Origin: DATARH01 sp963789255
GTDB lineage: Bacteria > Pseudomonadota > Alphaproteobacteria > ATCC43930 > CGMCC-115725
Assembly (NCBI GenBank): GCA_963789255.1
Contig: CAWBJW010000001.1
Span: forward strand, 372,001 to 436,000
Reading direction: 5' to 3'
Length of the DNA: 64,000 nt
Made by a program: the position numbers and the translations under genes. Positions within the stretch are counted from its first letter, which is position 1, and every line of letters starts with the position of its first letter. The notes under the pieces were generated by a model. The model had not been told where the DNA came from. It worked only from the letters and a program-made list of their open reading frames with translations, and searched no databases. Of this stretch, positions 18,405 through 28,324 are shown piece by piece.

Positions 18405-21400
18405 ATGGATGTCGGCGACTGGCTGCGCAAGCTCGGCCTTGGACAATATGCCGCGGCGTTCCGCGACAACGAGATCGACGCGACCGTCTTGCCGAACCTG
18501 ACGGCCGACGATCTGAAGGACCTCGGGGTTGCGCTGGTCGGGCATCGCCGCCGCCTGCTCGACGCGATTGCCGCGCTTGGACAGGAAGCGGTATCCGCCC
18601 CATCGGCCGCTGCCTCTCCGCCTGCCGCTGCCGAGGCCGAACGGCGGCAGCTCGACCGTGCTGTTCTGCGACCTGGCGGGCTCGACCGAGCTGGCGGCGC
18701 GGCTCGACCCCGAGGATTTGCGCGCCATCATCAATGCCTACCATCAGGCGGTCGCCGCGGTGCTGACCGGGTTCGGCGGGTTCGTCGCGAAATACATGGG
18801 CGACGGCATTCTCGCCTATTTCGGCTATCCCCAGGCGCATGAGGAGGATGCCGAGCGCGCCGTCCGCGCCGGCCTGGCGATTGTCGAGCGGGTTGCCCGG
18901 CTCGCTCTTGCCGAACCGTTGGCCGTGCGCATCGGCATCGCGACCGGGCTTGTCGTCGTCGGCGACCTGCTCGGCGCGGGGGCGGCGCAGGAGCAGACGG
19001 TGGTCGGCGAGACGCCGAACCTGGCGGCCCGCCTGCAAGCCCTCGCCGAGCCGAACCAGATCGTCATCGCCGATGCGACCCGACGCCAGATCGGCAGCCT
19101 GTTCGAGATGCGCGATCTCGGCTCGCCGGCGTTGAAGGGGTTCGCCGCCGGGCAGCAGGTCTGGCAGGTCGTCGGCGAGAGCGGCGTCGCCAGCCGCTTC
19201 GAGGCGTTGCGCGCGGGGGAGACGCCGCTGGTCGGCCGCGACGAGGAGATCGACCTCCTGTTGCGGCGCTGGGCGCAGGCCAAGGCGGGCGAGGGGAGGG
19301 TGGTGCTGATCTCGGCCGAGCCGGGGATCGGCAAATCGCGGCTCGCCGAAGCCGTCGAGGAGCGCATTGCCGCGGAGCCGCACACTCGGCTGCGCTATTC
19401 CTGCTCGCCGCACCATCAGGACAGCGCGCTCTATCCGGTGATCGGGCAGCTCGAACGCGCTGCCGGCTTCAGCCGCGACGATACGGCGCCGGCAAAGCAG
19501 CAGAAGCTTGCCACGCTGCTCGCCGATAGCCCGCCGGACGAGCTGTCGCTCGTCGCCGAGCTTTTGTCGTTACCGGCAACCGAAGCGCGCAGCGAACTCG
19601 AGTTGACGCCGCAGCGGCGCAAGGAGAAAACCTTCGAGGCGCTGCTCGGCAGCCTGGAACGGCTCAGCCGGGACCAGCCGGTGCTGATGCTGTTCGAGGA
19701 TCTGCATTGGATGGATGCGACCTCGCGCGAATTGCTCGATCGCACGATCGCGCGGGTCGAGCGTCTGCCAGTGCTGCTGGTCGCCACCTTCCGCCCCGAA
19801 TTCGCCGCGCCGTGGACCGGGCAGCCGCACGTCACGATGCTGGCGCTCAATCGTCTCGGCCGGCGCGACGGCACGCTGCTCGTCGAGCGACTAATCGGCA
19901 ATGCGGGGCTGCCGGCCGATCTGATCGACGAGATCGTCGAGCGCACCGACGGCGTGCCGTTGTTTCTCGAAGAGGTGACCAAGGTCGTCATCGAGACCGC
20001 CGGCGGGTCGGACGCGGCGGCGCGAGGCATGCTCGCGGCGATTCCCGGCGCCCGGCTCGCCGTTCCTGCGACGTTGCAGGCGTCACTCATGGCGCGGCTC
20101 GACCGGCTCGGGCTGGCCGCCAGGGAAGTTGCCCAGATCGGCGCCGCGATCGGCCGCGAATTTTCCTATGAACTGCTGTCCGCCGTCGCGCCGCGCGGCG
20201 AGGCGGAAACCCAGGCCGCCCTTGCTCGGTTGGTCGCCGCCGGCCTGGTGTTCCAGCGCGGCACGCCGCCGGCGGCTGAATATCAGTTCAAGCACGCCCT
20301 GGTGCAGGACACCGCCTACGGCACGCTGTTGCGCAGCCCGCGCCAGGCATTGCATGGGCGGATCGCGGCGGCGATCGGCGAACGCTCCCCTGACGTCGCC
20401 GAGCGCCAGCCCGATCTGCTGGCATATCATTGCTCCGAGGCGGGCCAGCCGGAGCGGGCCGCTTCGCACTGGCTCGATGCCGGACGGCGTGCGGCTGCGC
20501 GTTCCGCAAACGTCGAAGCGATCGCGCATCTCAGTCGCGGGGTTGCGGCGTTGGCCCCGCTCGCCGAAACGCCCGAACGCGCCTGCCAGGAACTGGCATT
20601 GCAACTGGCGCTCGGTCCGGCCGTGATGTCAACCCGCGGATTCGGCGCTCCGGAAGCCGAGGTAGCGTATCGGCGTGCGCGTGAATTGGCCGATCGGTCG
20701 GGCGACGATCGGTCCCTGTTTGCGGCGATCTGGGGCCTATGGCTGGCAACAGGACAAAGCACAGCGGGCGGCCACCGCGAGAGCCTCGTCGAGGAGCTGT
20801 TTCGCGTGGCCGGGCCGCTGGACGATCCCGGGCTGCGCATGCAGGCGCATCATGCCGCCTGGGCCACCGGGATCTTTCGCGGCGATCTTGCCGGGTCCAG
20901 GGAGCATGTGCGCCAGGGTCTCGCACTCTACGATCGTAACGAGCACGGCATGCATGCCCTGCTTTATGGCGGTCATGATCCGGCGGTGTGCGGCACCGGT
21001 CAAGCCGGCATGGCGCTGTGGATGCTGGGCTACCCGGATCAGGCGGTTGCCAGCGTGCGGCAAGGATCCAATCTTGCCAATGATCTGGCGCATCTGCCCA
21101 GCATCGGCCATTCGCTGTATTTCGCCGGCGTGGTCCATATGATGCGGGGAGACGCCGCGGCAGTGCTCGACGTCGGTGAACGCCTGATCGCGCTCGGCCG
21201 CGAGCATGGGCTGGCGCAATATCAGGTACTGGGCGACGGTATGCATGGTTGGGCGCGGGCGCGGCTGGGCGAGATCGAGGAGGGTCTCGCCGAACTGCGC
21301 GGAGCGATCAACGCCTACGGAACTATCGCTACGGTCATGTTGGGCTTTTTCAAAACGGCCCTGGCCGAGATCGAATTGCGCGCCGGCTTCGTCGATATGG

Positions 21401-21744
21401 CAGTCACCGCTCTGGACGACGCCGAGGCCGCTATGGAGCACAAGGGCGAGTTCGTTTGGTGCGGCGACATTCTGCGGGTCAAAGGAGACCTGCGGATGGC
21501 CATGACGCCGGCCGATCTGTCGGCGGCGGAGAAATTTTACGAGCAGGCGTCGGCGCTGGCTCGCGAGCACGACGCCAAATCGCTGGAGTTGCGGGCCGCC
21601 CTTGGCCTCGCCCGGCTTTGGCAACGGCAGGGCCGGCGTACCGAAGCGCACGGGTTGCTCGCTCCCCTTTACGGCTGGTTCACCGAGGGGTTCGACACGC
21701 CCGATCTGGTCGAGGCCAAGGCGCTGCTCGACGCGCTGTCATGA
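18405..21744 (+). CDS. SAM-domain / class III nucleotide cyclase / ATPase / TPR protein (one frameshift as read)
   Basis: About 1,112 residues once one base near 18654 is removed (AERRQL then TVLFCDLAGSTELAARL). Order: SAM domain (about 1-65, starting DVGDWLRKLGLGQYAAAF); a class III adenylyl/guanylyl cyclase domain (about 80-250) with FVAKYMGDGILAYFGYPQAHEEDAERAV; an AAA/STAND-type ATPase (about 270-560) with LVGRDEEIDLLL, Walker A SAEPGIGKSRLAEA and VLMLFEDLHWMD; and a long alpha-helical TPR-like tail to the end. Such proteins are large cytoplasmic signalling platforms; ligand and output are unknown. The frameshift separates two perfectly conserved halves and is probably a sequencing error. 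Confidence 0.85.
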
Positions 21745-22797
21745 GCGCGGCGCCGCGGCGCGGCGCAGGCGGTCGTTGATCGCGCGCCCGAGCCCCTCGT
21801 CGGGGATCGGCATCACCGCGATCCCGGTGAACTCGGGGCGATCGAGATGGCGCAGCATCGCAAACAGATTGGCCGCCGCCTCGGCGAGGTCGCCCGACCG
21901 CGACAGAAACAGCACCTCGGCGAAGCCGTGCGGCGCCGCCGGCCCGAAGGCCAAGAACGCCTCGCCCGGACGGGCATTTACCGCATCGAGGCGCAATGGC
22001 AGCCGCGGCGCGTAATGGCTCGGCAACCGCCCCGGGGACCGAGGGGCGCTTTCGCCCAACCCCGGGACCTCGATTTCGTCGAACACCTCTCCGAGTTCTT
22101 CGAGGGTAACGCCGCCGGCCCGCAGCAGCGCGGGTGTCGGGCCGGTGAGGTCAAGCACCGTCGATTCGATGCCGACCGGGCACGGCCCCCCATCGAGGAT
22201 TAGCGCGATCCTGCTTCCCTCGCCCGCCCTCGGGCTGCGCCCTCGGCCACCCTCGCCCGCAGTGCGGGAGAGGGGCGGACCCATCGCGTCAGCGATGGGG
22301 GGGTGAGGGTCGAAACAAAACTCGGCCGCGACATGCGCCGCCGCGGTCGGGCTGACCCGGCCGGAGCGGTTGGCCGAGGGAGCGGCGATCGGCCGGCCGG
22401 CGGCGCGCAGCAGCTTCTGCGCAACGGCATGCGCCGGAGCGCGCAGCGCCACCGTGTCGAGCCCGGCGCTCGCCAGCAACGAGAGGCCGCATTCCGCGCG
22501 GCGCGGCAATACCAGACTGAGCGGCCCCGGCCAGAAACGGTGCGCCGCGATCCGCGCGGGCTCGTCGAATGACGCGAGCGCCTCGGCCTCGGCCAGACCC
22601 GGGACATGCACGATCAGCGGGTTGAAGCGCGGCCGTCCCTTCGCCGCGAAGATCCGTGCGCACGCAACCTCGCTGGTCGCGTCGCCGCCGAGCCCATAGA
22701 CGGTCTCGGTCGGGAAGGCGACAAGCTCGCCCGCGCGTATCAGGCGGGCCGCGCGCTCGATCGCCTCGTCGGTGGCGGGGAAGAGATTTATGGGCAC
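21739..22797 (-). CDS. L-threonylcarbamoyladenylate synthase (Sua5/TsaC) with a palindromic-repeat insertion
   Basis: 352 residues from a GTG overlapping the stop of the ThDP enzyme gene (TAGTG). The YrdC/Sua5 domain shows FPTETVYGLGGDAT, KGRPRFNPLIVH, FWPGPLSLVL, PIAAPSANRSGRVSPT and GIESTVLDLTG. A C-terminal Sua5 domain (RLPSHYAPRLPLRL) follows. It makes threonylcarbamoyl-AMP for the t6A modification of ANN-decoding tRNAs. Residues about 161-196 (beginning CFDPHPPIADAMGPP) are encoded by a palindromic repeat between AAHVAAEF and IALILDGG, where homologues have only a few residues. The frame stays open, so the protein is probably functional. Confidence 0.9.
   Translation of the reverse strand: MPINLFPATDEAIERAARLIRAGELVAFPTETVYGLGGDATSEVACARIFAAKGRPRFNPLIVHVPGLAEAEALASFDEPARIAAHRFWPGPLSLVLPRRAECGLSLLASAGLDTVALRAPAHAVAQKLLRAAGRPIAAPSANRSGRVSPTAAAHVAAEFCFDPHPPIADAMGPPLSRTAGEGGRGRSPRAGEGSRIALILDGGPCPVGIESTVLDLTGPTPALLRAGGVTLEELGEVFDEIEVPGLGESAPRSPGRLPSHYAPRLPLRLDAVNARPGEAFLAFGPAAPHGFAEVLFLSRSGDLAEAAANLFAMLRHLDRPEFTGIAVMPIPDEGLGRAINDRLRRAAAPRS
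22210..22316. repeat. palindromic repeat inserted in frame inside the Sua5/TsaC gene
   Basis: Shares the core CCCGCAGTGCGGGAGAGG, then GGACCCAnCGCG and GGGTGAGGG, with the intergenic repeat at 6987-7118. It adds roughly 30 codons without breaking the reading frame. Confidence 0.8.
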
Positions 22798-24422
22798 TAC
22801 CGTCCGCGCACCCGCGGCATGATCAGGGTCGGCCAGGGGTCGGGCATTTCGCCGACCGGCACCTCGATCAGCGAGGGGCCGCGCCGCTTCAAGGCCGCCG
22901 CCAGCTCGCGGCGCAGCGCGTCGGGGCTGGTCGCGCGCACCCCGGCGATGCCGTAGCTCTCGGCCATTTTCGGGAAATTCGGGTTGAGCAGGTCGACCGC
23001 GATCAGCTTGTTGCCGTAATCGTTCTTCTGCATGCGCCGGACGTTGCCGTAGGCGCCGTCGGCGAAGACGATCGCGACGACGTCGATGCCGTGCAACGCC
23101 GCGGTCGCCAATTCCTGGACGTTGTACATGAAGCCGCCATCGCCCGAGATCGACACGACCGGCCGGTCGGGGCACGCCACCTTGGCGCCGAGCGCGGTCG
23201 CATAGCCGGAGCCGAGCGTGCCCTGATAGCCGCTGTGGATATAGGTGCGCGGCCTGTAGACCGGGAAGGCGAGGCGGCCGACATAGCCGACCTGCGTCAG
23301 GTCCTCGACATAGATGCCCTCGTCGGGCAGTTCGGCGCGGATCGCGGCGAGATATTCGCATTGCGGCCCGAGCGTGTCTTCAAGCCTGGCCATCGTCTTG
23401 GCCTTCAGCGCGTCGAATTCGGCGCGGCGCGAGGCGCGCTCCGCTGCCGGCAGCGCCTTGTTCAACGCGGCGAGCGCTTCCTTGGCATCGGCGACGATGC
23501 CGATCGTGGGCCGCGCGATGCGGGCGATCTCGACCGGGTCGAGATCGATGCGGATAACCTTGATGTCGCCGTCGAGGCCCCAGCGGGTCTGCGGCTGGTT
23601 AAAGCGGGTGCCGACAGCGAGCACGACATCGGCGGTGCGCCACAAATCATGGCCGGCGAGCAGGTTCTGCGCGAGATAATGCCGGTCGCTGACGATCCCC
23701 TTGCCGCCGGTGTAGGTCACCACCGGGGCCTGCAGCATTTCGGCGAGTGCCAGCACTTCGGCGCCCGCCGCGGCGGCGCCGCTGCCGACATAGATCATCG
23801 GCTGCTTCGCGCCCGCCAGCAGAGCGGCGGCCTGGCCGATCAGCTTGGGATCGGGCAGCGGCGGCGGCGGCGGCGTCTCGACCGCCGGCAGCACGACCTC
23901 GCTCTCCAAGGCCATGATGTCGAGCGGCATTTCGAGCGCGACCGGGCGCGGCCGCCCATCGCCAAGCTGGCGGAAGGCTTCGTTGACCAGCTTGCCGGTT
24001 TCGCTCGGGTGGTTGATCCGCGATGCCCATTTGGTGAGGCCCTTAAGGATCGCGAGCTGGTCCGGGATTTCGTGCAACAGGCCAAAGCCGCGGCCGATCA
24101 GGTTCGACGGGATCTGGCCCGATATGCACAACACCGGCGCGTTGGTCGCGTAGGCGGTGGCGAGCGCCGCCGTGGTGTTGAGGAGGCCCGGACCCGGCAC
24201 CACGGCATAGGCGCCGGGCCTGCCGCCCGCCCGCGCATAGCCGAAGGCCATGTAGGCGGCGGCTTGTTCGTGGCGCGGATGGATCACCCGGATCTTGTCC
24301 CCGGCATCGTAGAGCGCGACGAACAGCGCGTCGTTCTGCACGCCGGGCAGCGCGAACAGGGTGTCGATCCCGTGCAGGCACAGCATCTCGACCAATGCCC
24401 GGCCGCCGGTCATCCGCGTCAT
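22797..24422 (-). CDS. thiamine diphosphate-dependent enzyme, acetolactate synthase-like
   Basis: 541 residues. The N-terminal ThDP domain has the activating Glu in IHPRHEQAAAYMAFGYARA. A central domain begins with PLPDPKLIGQAAALLAGAKQP. The C-terminal cofactor motif is SISGDGGFMYNVQELATA to FADGAYGNVRRMQ. The family includes acetolactate synthase, glyoxylate carboligase and oxalyl-CoA/benzoylformate decarboxylases. No regulatory (IlvN) subunit gene is nearby and the protein is shorter than IlvB, so biosynthetic acetolactate synthase is less likely. It is followed directly by the overlapping Sua5/TsaC gene. Substrate not determinable. Confidence 0.85.
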   Translation of the reverse strand: MTRMTGGRALVEMLCLHGIDTLFALPGVQNDALFVALYDAGDKIRVIHPRHEQAAAYMAFGYARAGGRPGAYAVVPGPGLLNTTAALATAYATNAPVLCISGQIPSNLIGRGFGLLHEIPDQLAILKGLTKWASRINHPSETGKLVNEAFRQLGDGRPRPVALEMPLDIMALESEVVLPAVETPPPPPLPDPKLIGQAAALLAGAKQPMIYVGSGAAAAGAEVLALAEMLQAPVVTYTGGKGIVSDRHYLAQNLLAGHDLWRTADVVLAVGTRFNQPQTRWGLDGDIKVIRIDLDPVEIARIARPTIGIVADAKEALAALNKALPAAERASRRAEFDALKAKTMARLEDTLGPQCEYLAAIRAELPDEGIYVEDLTQVGYVGRLAFPVYRPRTYIHSGYQGTLGSGYATALGAKVACPDRPVVSISGDGGFMYNVQELATAALHGIDVVAIVFADGAYGNVRRMQKNDYGNKLIAVDLLNPNFPKMAESYGIAGVRATSPDALRRELAAALKRRGPSLIEVPVGEMPDPWPTLIMPRVRGR

Positions 24423-24437
24423 CGCATCCTCCCTATT

Positions 24438-24941
24438 TCACTGTCGTTCAACCGCCAGCCGATCCATCAGCGCGAGCAGCACGCCCGACACGACGAAAGT
24501 CAGCAGGATCAGGATGTCCCAGAGCACGTCCGACTTGTCCGCTGGGTCGATGTTGAGGAAACTTTCGAGCAGGTCAATCGCCGCGATCGCGCTGATCGAC
24601 GCAAAGAGCTTGAGCTTCAGCCCGCTGAAATCGGCCGTGCCGGCCAATTCCGGCCGGTTCTCGTCCTCGGCCGGCGCTGCCGGCAGGTAAATCGCGACAC
24701 CGACCGCGATGATCATCACGACCAGATTGGCGACCAGGACGAGATCGACGAGCTTGAGGACGACGAGCATGACCCTGGCGCCGCTCATGCCCGGGAAGGC
24801 AATCAGCACGAGCGCCAAATCGCGAAAAAATTGCGCCAAAACGATCAGCAGCGCGACGATCAGCCCGAGGAAAAACGGTGCCATTGCCCAGCGGCTGGCG
24901 AGCAGAACCGTCCGGAGAATTGTGTTGAATCGCGGGCGCAC
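24438..24941 (-). CDS. UPF0114 (YqhA) family membrane protein
   Basis: 167 residues with four hydrophobic segments. Family features are LLASRWAMAPFFLGLIVALL at the N-terminus, an AxLKLVDLVLVANLVVMI segment, and GLKLKLFASISAIAAIDLLESFL. An inner-membrane protein of unknown function. It is 15 bases upstream of the ThDP enzyme gene on the same strand and may share its transcript. Gene intact. Confidence 0.85.
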   Translation of the reverse strand: MRPRFNTILRTVLLASRWAMAPFFLGLIVALLIVLAQFFRDLALVLIAFPGMSGARVMLVVLKLVDLVLVANLVVMIIAVGVAIYLPAAPAEDENRPELAGTADFSGLKLKLFASISAIAAIDLLESFLNIDPADKSDVLWDILILLTFVVSGVLLALMDRLAVERQ

Positions 24942-24991
24942 AGTTGCCCTTATCGGCCGCGTCCCGAGCTGTCAACCGACGAGGAACATCG

Positions 24992-25732
24992 ATGATCGAA
25001 CAGACCCTCGACATCGCCACCAGGGATGGCGCGATGGAGACCTTCATCTGCCATCCCGAGCGCGGCTTCCCGTTCCCTCCGGTGTTGCTGCTGATGGACG
25101 CGCACGGGGTCCGCGAGGAATTGCGCGACATGGCGCGCCGGCTCGGCACGGTCGGCTATTACGTGCTGTTGCCCAACCTTTATTACCGGGCCGGGCATGA
25201 CACGATCTACGGCCCGGAGGTGCGTGAAACCGGCAGCGCCGAGCATACCCGCATGCGCGCGGTGCGCACCAGGATGACGATCCCGCCGGTCATGGAGGAT
25301 GTCGGCGCGATGCTCTCCTTCATCGATGCGCAGGACGCGGTGACGCACGGACCGGTCGGCGCGCACGGCTATTGCATGAGCGGCCCCTACGCGCTCGCCG
25401 CCGCGGCGCGCTACTCCCACCGGATCGCCGCCGCCGCCTCGTTCTACGGCACCTGGCTGATCAACGACGCCGAGGAGAGCCCGCATCTCTCATTGGGCAA
25501 GGTCAGGGGCGAACTCTATATCGCGTGCGCCGAGCACGACGACCTGGCGCCGTTGCCGATGGTCGAGGAATTGCGCGGCCTGTTCCACCGGGCCGGCACC
25601 GCCGGCGAGATCGAGCTCTATCCCGGCGTCCACCACGGCTTCGCCTTCCCGCAGGGCCGGGTTTACGACAAGCCGGCGGCCGAGCGCCATTGGGAGCGGC
25701 TGATCGCGCTCTACCGGCGCCGCTTGGGCTGA
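24992..25732 (+). CDS. dienelactone hydrolase family protein
   Basis: 246 residues from the ATG at 24992 behind GACGAGGAAC. Alpha/beta-hydrolase of the dienelactone hydrolase type: nucleophile Cys in GAHGYCMSGPYALAAAARY (the family uses Cys in place of Ser), catalytic Asp probably in the CAEHDDLAP segment, and His in YPGVHHGFAFP. Members hydrolyse dienelactones in chloroaromatic breakdown, but many have unrelated ester substrates. Divergent from the UPF0114 gene; convergent with a monooxygenase-fold gene. Confidence 0.88.
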   Translation: MIEQTLDIATRDGAMETFICHPERGFPFPPVLLLMDAHGVREELRDMARRLGTVGYYVLLPNLYYRAGHDTIYGPEVRETGSAEHTRMRAVRTRMTIPPVMEDVGAMLSFIDAQDAVTHGPVGAHGYCMSGPYALAAAARYSHRIAAAASFYGTWLINDAEESPHLSLGKVRGELYIACAEHDDLAPLPMVEELRGLFHRAGTAGEIELYPGVHHGFAFPQGRVYDKPAAERHWERLIALYRRRLG

Positions 25733-25741
25733 GAACGCGGC

Positions 25742-26032
25742 TCAGCGCGTCCGCTTGTATTCGTAATCCTCGCGCTCGCCGGCGCCGGCACGCAGCCCGG
25801 CCGGCAATGGCGGGCGGGCGGCCTGCAGCTTGGCGTGGTTGTCGAGCGCTGCCTGGCTCTCCCACAACTCCAGCAGCGCGAACTTGTCGGGTTCGAACGC
25901 GCTCTGGAAGATTTCGAACTGCTGGCAGCCGGGGTCTTTCCGGGATTCCTCGCAGCGCGGCCTGAAGGCCCGCGCGAATTCGGCGCCCTTGCCCGGCGCG
26001 GCGGTGATCGTGACGACGAGGCGGACGGCCAT
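25742..26032 (-). CDS. antibiotic biosynthesis monooxygenase (ABM) fold protein
   Basis: 96 residues from the ATG at 26032 behind GAAGGGAT. A single ferredoxin-like dimeric alpha/beta barrel: MAVRLVVTITAAPGKGAEF, then CEESRKDPGCQQFEIFQS and FALLELWESQAALDNHAK. These are the landmarks of the ABM/YgiN family, which includes quinol monooxygenases and haem-degrading proteins. The haem-binding Asn/Trp set cannot be confirmed. Function unknown. Confidence 0.8.
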   Translation of the reverse strand: MAVRLVVTITAAPGKGAEFARAFRPRCEESRKDPGCQQFEIFQSAFEPDKFALLELWESQAALDNHAKLQAARPPLPAGLRAGAGEREDYEYKRTR

Positions 26033-26122
26033 ATCCCTTCTCCCTGCGTGGTGGCGATCAGCGCAGGGTAGCACACCGCCCTGCGACGCTGGCAACATGG
26101 CGCCGGACTTTGGATCTGCCCC

Positions 26123-26158
26123 GGGGATCTGGCCGGGGATCTGGCCGGGGATCTGGCC
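26123..26158. repeat. 12-bp tandem repeat, three units
   Basis: Three perfect copies of GGGGATCTGGCC directly upstream of the transglycosylase gene. In one frame it encodes a Gly-Ile-Trp-Pro repeat but no gene is associated. Probably slippage-prone sequence. Confidence 0.8.
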
Positions 26159-26218
26159 GGCCCGCGGCCGTTTACCTCACCCGAAGGAGCGAGGCTGCCG
26201 AATGGGTGGGACCGCGTC

Positions 26219-27110
26219 GTGATTTCGCCCCGTTTTGCCGTGCGGCTCGGCGTGTTGCTTTGGCTGTTCCCGGCCGGGTTCGGCGTGGCCGCGGCGCAGC
26301 CTGCGGGCGCGATCGAGCCGCTCGACCACGCGATCTGCCGGCTGATCGAGGGTTCGGCGCGCGCCGATCATCTGCCGGTGGCCTTCCTCACCCGGATCAT
26401 CTGGCGCGAGAGCAGCTTTCGCGCCGCCGTCATCAGTCCGGCCGGCGCCGAGGGGATCGCGCAGTTCATGCCGCAGACCGCAACGCAGCGCGGTCTCGCC
26501 GACCCGTTCGACCCGGAACAGGCGATCCCCAAGGCCGCCCGGCTGCTCGCCGATCTGCGCCGGCGGTTCGGCAATCTGGGCATTGCCGCCGCCGCCTATA
26601 ACGCCGGACCGGCGCGGGTCGCGAGTTGGCTGCGCGGGCGGGGCGATTTGCCTTCGGAGACGCGGGCCTATGTTCGCTTCGTCAGCGAGCGCGGTGTCGC
26701 GGCATGGACCGGCCCGGACAGCCTGACGCCGCCGAACGAAATGGACCGCGATTTCGATCCCGAGCCGGCACCCGTGCAATCCTGTCTCGCGGTGGCGAGC
26801 GAGTCTGCGCCAGGATCACGGGGGAGGCTTGGGTGTCGACCCGGGTTTCGCGGCGCTGGCTCCGTGGGGCGTGCAGCTCGCCGGCAATTTCTCGAAGGCA
26901 CGCGCGCTCGCCGCCTTCGAGCGCCAGCGCCGGCGCTGTGCCGGCGTTATCGGCGACCTGCTCCCGATGGTCATCGGGCGGCTGCTGCGCAGCCGCGGCA
27001 CGCGGCCGTTCTATCAGGTCCGCCTGCCCACCGCCTCGCGCGCGGCCGCCGCGGCATTGTGCAGCCGGATTCGATCGGTCGGCGGCGCTTGCGTCGCGCT
27101 GCGCAGCTGA
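26219..27110 (+). CDS. lytic transglycosylase with C-terminal SPOR domain (one frameshift as read)
   Basis: Signal peptide ending GVAAAQ, then an SLT (goose-lysozyme-like) domain with catalytic Glu in TRIIWRESSFRAAVISPAGAEG, IAQFMPQTA and AAAYNAGPARV. After about residue 190 the frame is lost. The next frame encodes LAPWGVQLAGNFSKARALAAF to CSRIRSVGGACVAL, a SPOR domain that binds denuded glycan strands at the septum. One extra base between 26780 and 26830 explains the break. The intact product would be a septal peptidoglycan-cleaving enzyme of about 296 residues. GTG start at 26219. Confidence 0.8.
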
Positions 27111-27124
27111 CAGGCCGGCGCTGC

Positions 27125-27236
27125 GCGTCCTTCGAGACGCGCCCCTCCGGGACGCTCCTCAGGATGAGGTTTTCATAATTCCATCATAAACTTATCCTCA
27201 CTCTGAGGAGGCGCGAAGCGCCGTCTCGAAGGACGC
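27125..27236. repeat. long inverted repeat, GCGTCCTTCGAGACGC family
   Basis: Outer arms GCGTCCTTCGAGACG and CGTCTCGAAGGACGC are fully complementary. Inner arms include CTCAGGATGAGG and a partly matching CCTCACTCTGAGGAGG. Copies of the family are at 41145-41298 and 47623-47673. Sits between the transglycosylase and the convergent GST. Confidence 0.88.
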
Positions 27237-27295
27237 GGGATCGTATTGCAGCCCGTCTCCTGCCGGCGCACAAGGACTGAACGGAAGGTGAAGAG

Positions 27296-28259
27296 TCACG
27301 GGGGCGTGGTTAGCCGATCGCGGTCGTGCGGTGCGGCGAAATCGAGATCGGGCCCGAGCGGCAGGATGCCGTTGTTGAGGTGGCGCATGCCGCCGTAATA
27401 GCCGAGCTTGATGCGGGGGAAGTTGACCGTCTCGGCGACGCCGGGCATCTGGTAGATCTCGCGCGTGTAATTCCACAGATTTGGGTAGTCGGTCAGGCGC
27501 CGCAAATTGCACTTGAACAGCACGTAGTAGACCGTGTCGAACCGCACCAGCGTCGGGAACAGCCGCAGATCGGCTTCGGTAAAACGGTCGCCGGCGAGCC
27601 AGCGCCGATCGCCGAGCCGCGCTTCAAGCGTGTCAAGCGCGGCGAACAGTTTGCCGAAGCTCTCCTCATAGGCGGCCTGGCTTTTCGCCAGCCCGCAGCG
27701 ATAGACGCCGTTGTTGATCGCGTCGTAGACGAAAGAATTGATCTCGTCGATGTCATGGCGCAGCGCCTGCGGGTAGAGGTCGAGACCGGCATCGCCCCAT
27801 TCGTCGAACTCCGCATTCAGCATGCGGATGATCTCGGAGGAATTCGTTGTTGACGATCGTCCTGGTCTTGCGGTCCCACAACAAGGGCACGGTGGTGCGG
27901 CCGGTGTAATCGGGCCGCGCCGCGGTGTAGACCTGATGCACGTGAAAGGCGCCGCCCGTTGGCGCGAGGTCGTCGAAGCCGCGCGAATAGGCCCAGCCCT
28001 GGCCCTTCGGCAGGTCGGATTCGAGGATCGGGATCGCGCCGTCGAGCCGCTTCAGCTTGCGCATCAGGACGGTGCGGTGCGCCCACGGGCATGACGGCGC
28101 GGTGACCAGCTGGTAGCGCCCGGCTTCGGCCTTGAAGCCGGACGAGCCGTCGCGGCTCACCCGGTCGCGGAAGATCGAATCCGGGCGCACAAAGCGGCCG
28201 GCTCCGTCCGCCGGCAGCGGGTCGTCATCGAACCACACCCCATCGACCAGCATGCCCAT
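27296..28259 (-). CDS. glutathionyl-hydroquinone reductase (GST Xi / YqjG-ECM4 family), one frameshift as read
   Basis: About 320 residues after removing one base of the AATT at 27841-27844, which restores TIVNNESSEIIRMLNAEFD. From the ATG at 28259 behind GGGGAGATCC. The active-site Cys is in TAPSCPWAHRTVLMRKLK, and the C-terminal domain has WLAGDRFTEADLRLFPTLVRFD and NYTREIYQMPGV. These enzymes reduce glutathionyl-hydroquinones back to hydroquinones. The N-terminal GxAYSRGFDDLAP and HVHQVYTAARPDYTGRTTVP segments identify the subfamily. Break probably a sequencing error. Confidence 0.85.
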
Positions 28260-28324
28260 CGCGGATCTCCCCATCGGCCGTGCGAGGCAGCATACTTCGC
28301 CGGTCACGTCAGAGGAGCGGGAAG

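Noticed and set aside
26123..26158. Tandem repeat as start of a CRISPR array
   Set aside because: Units are contiguous, 12 bases long, with no spacers and no cas genes anywhere in the window.
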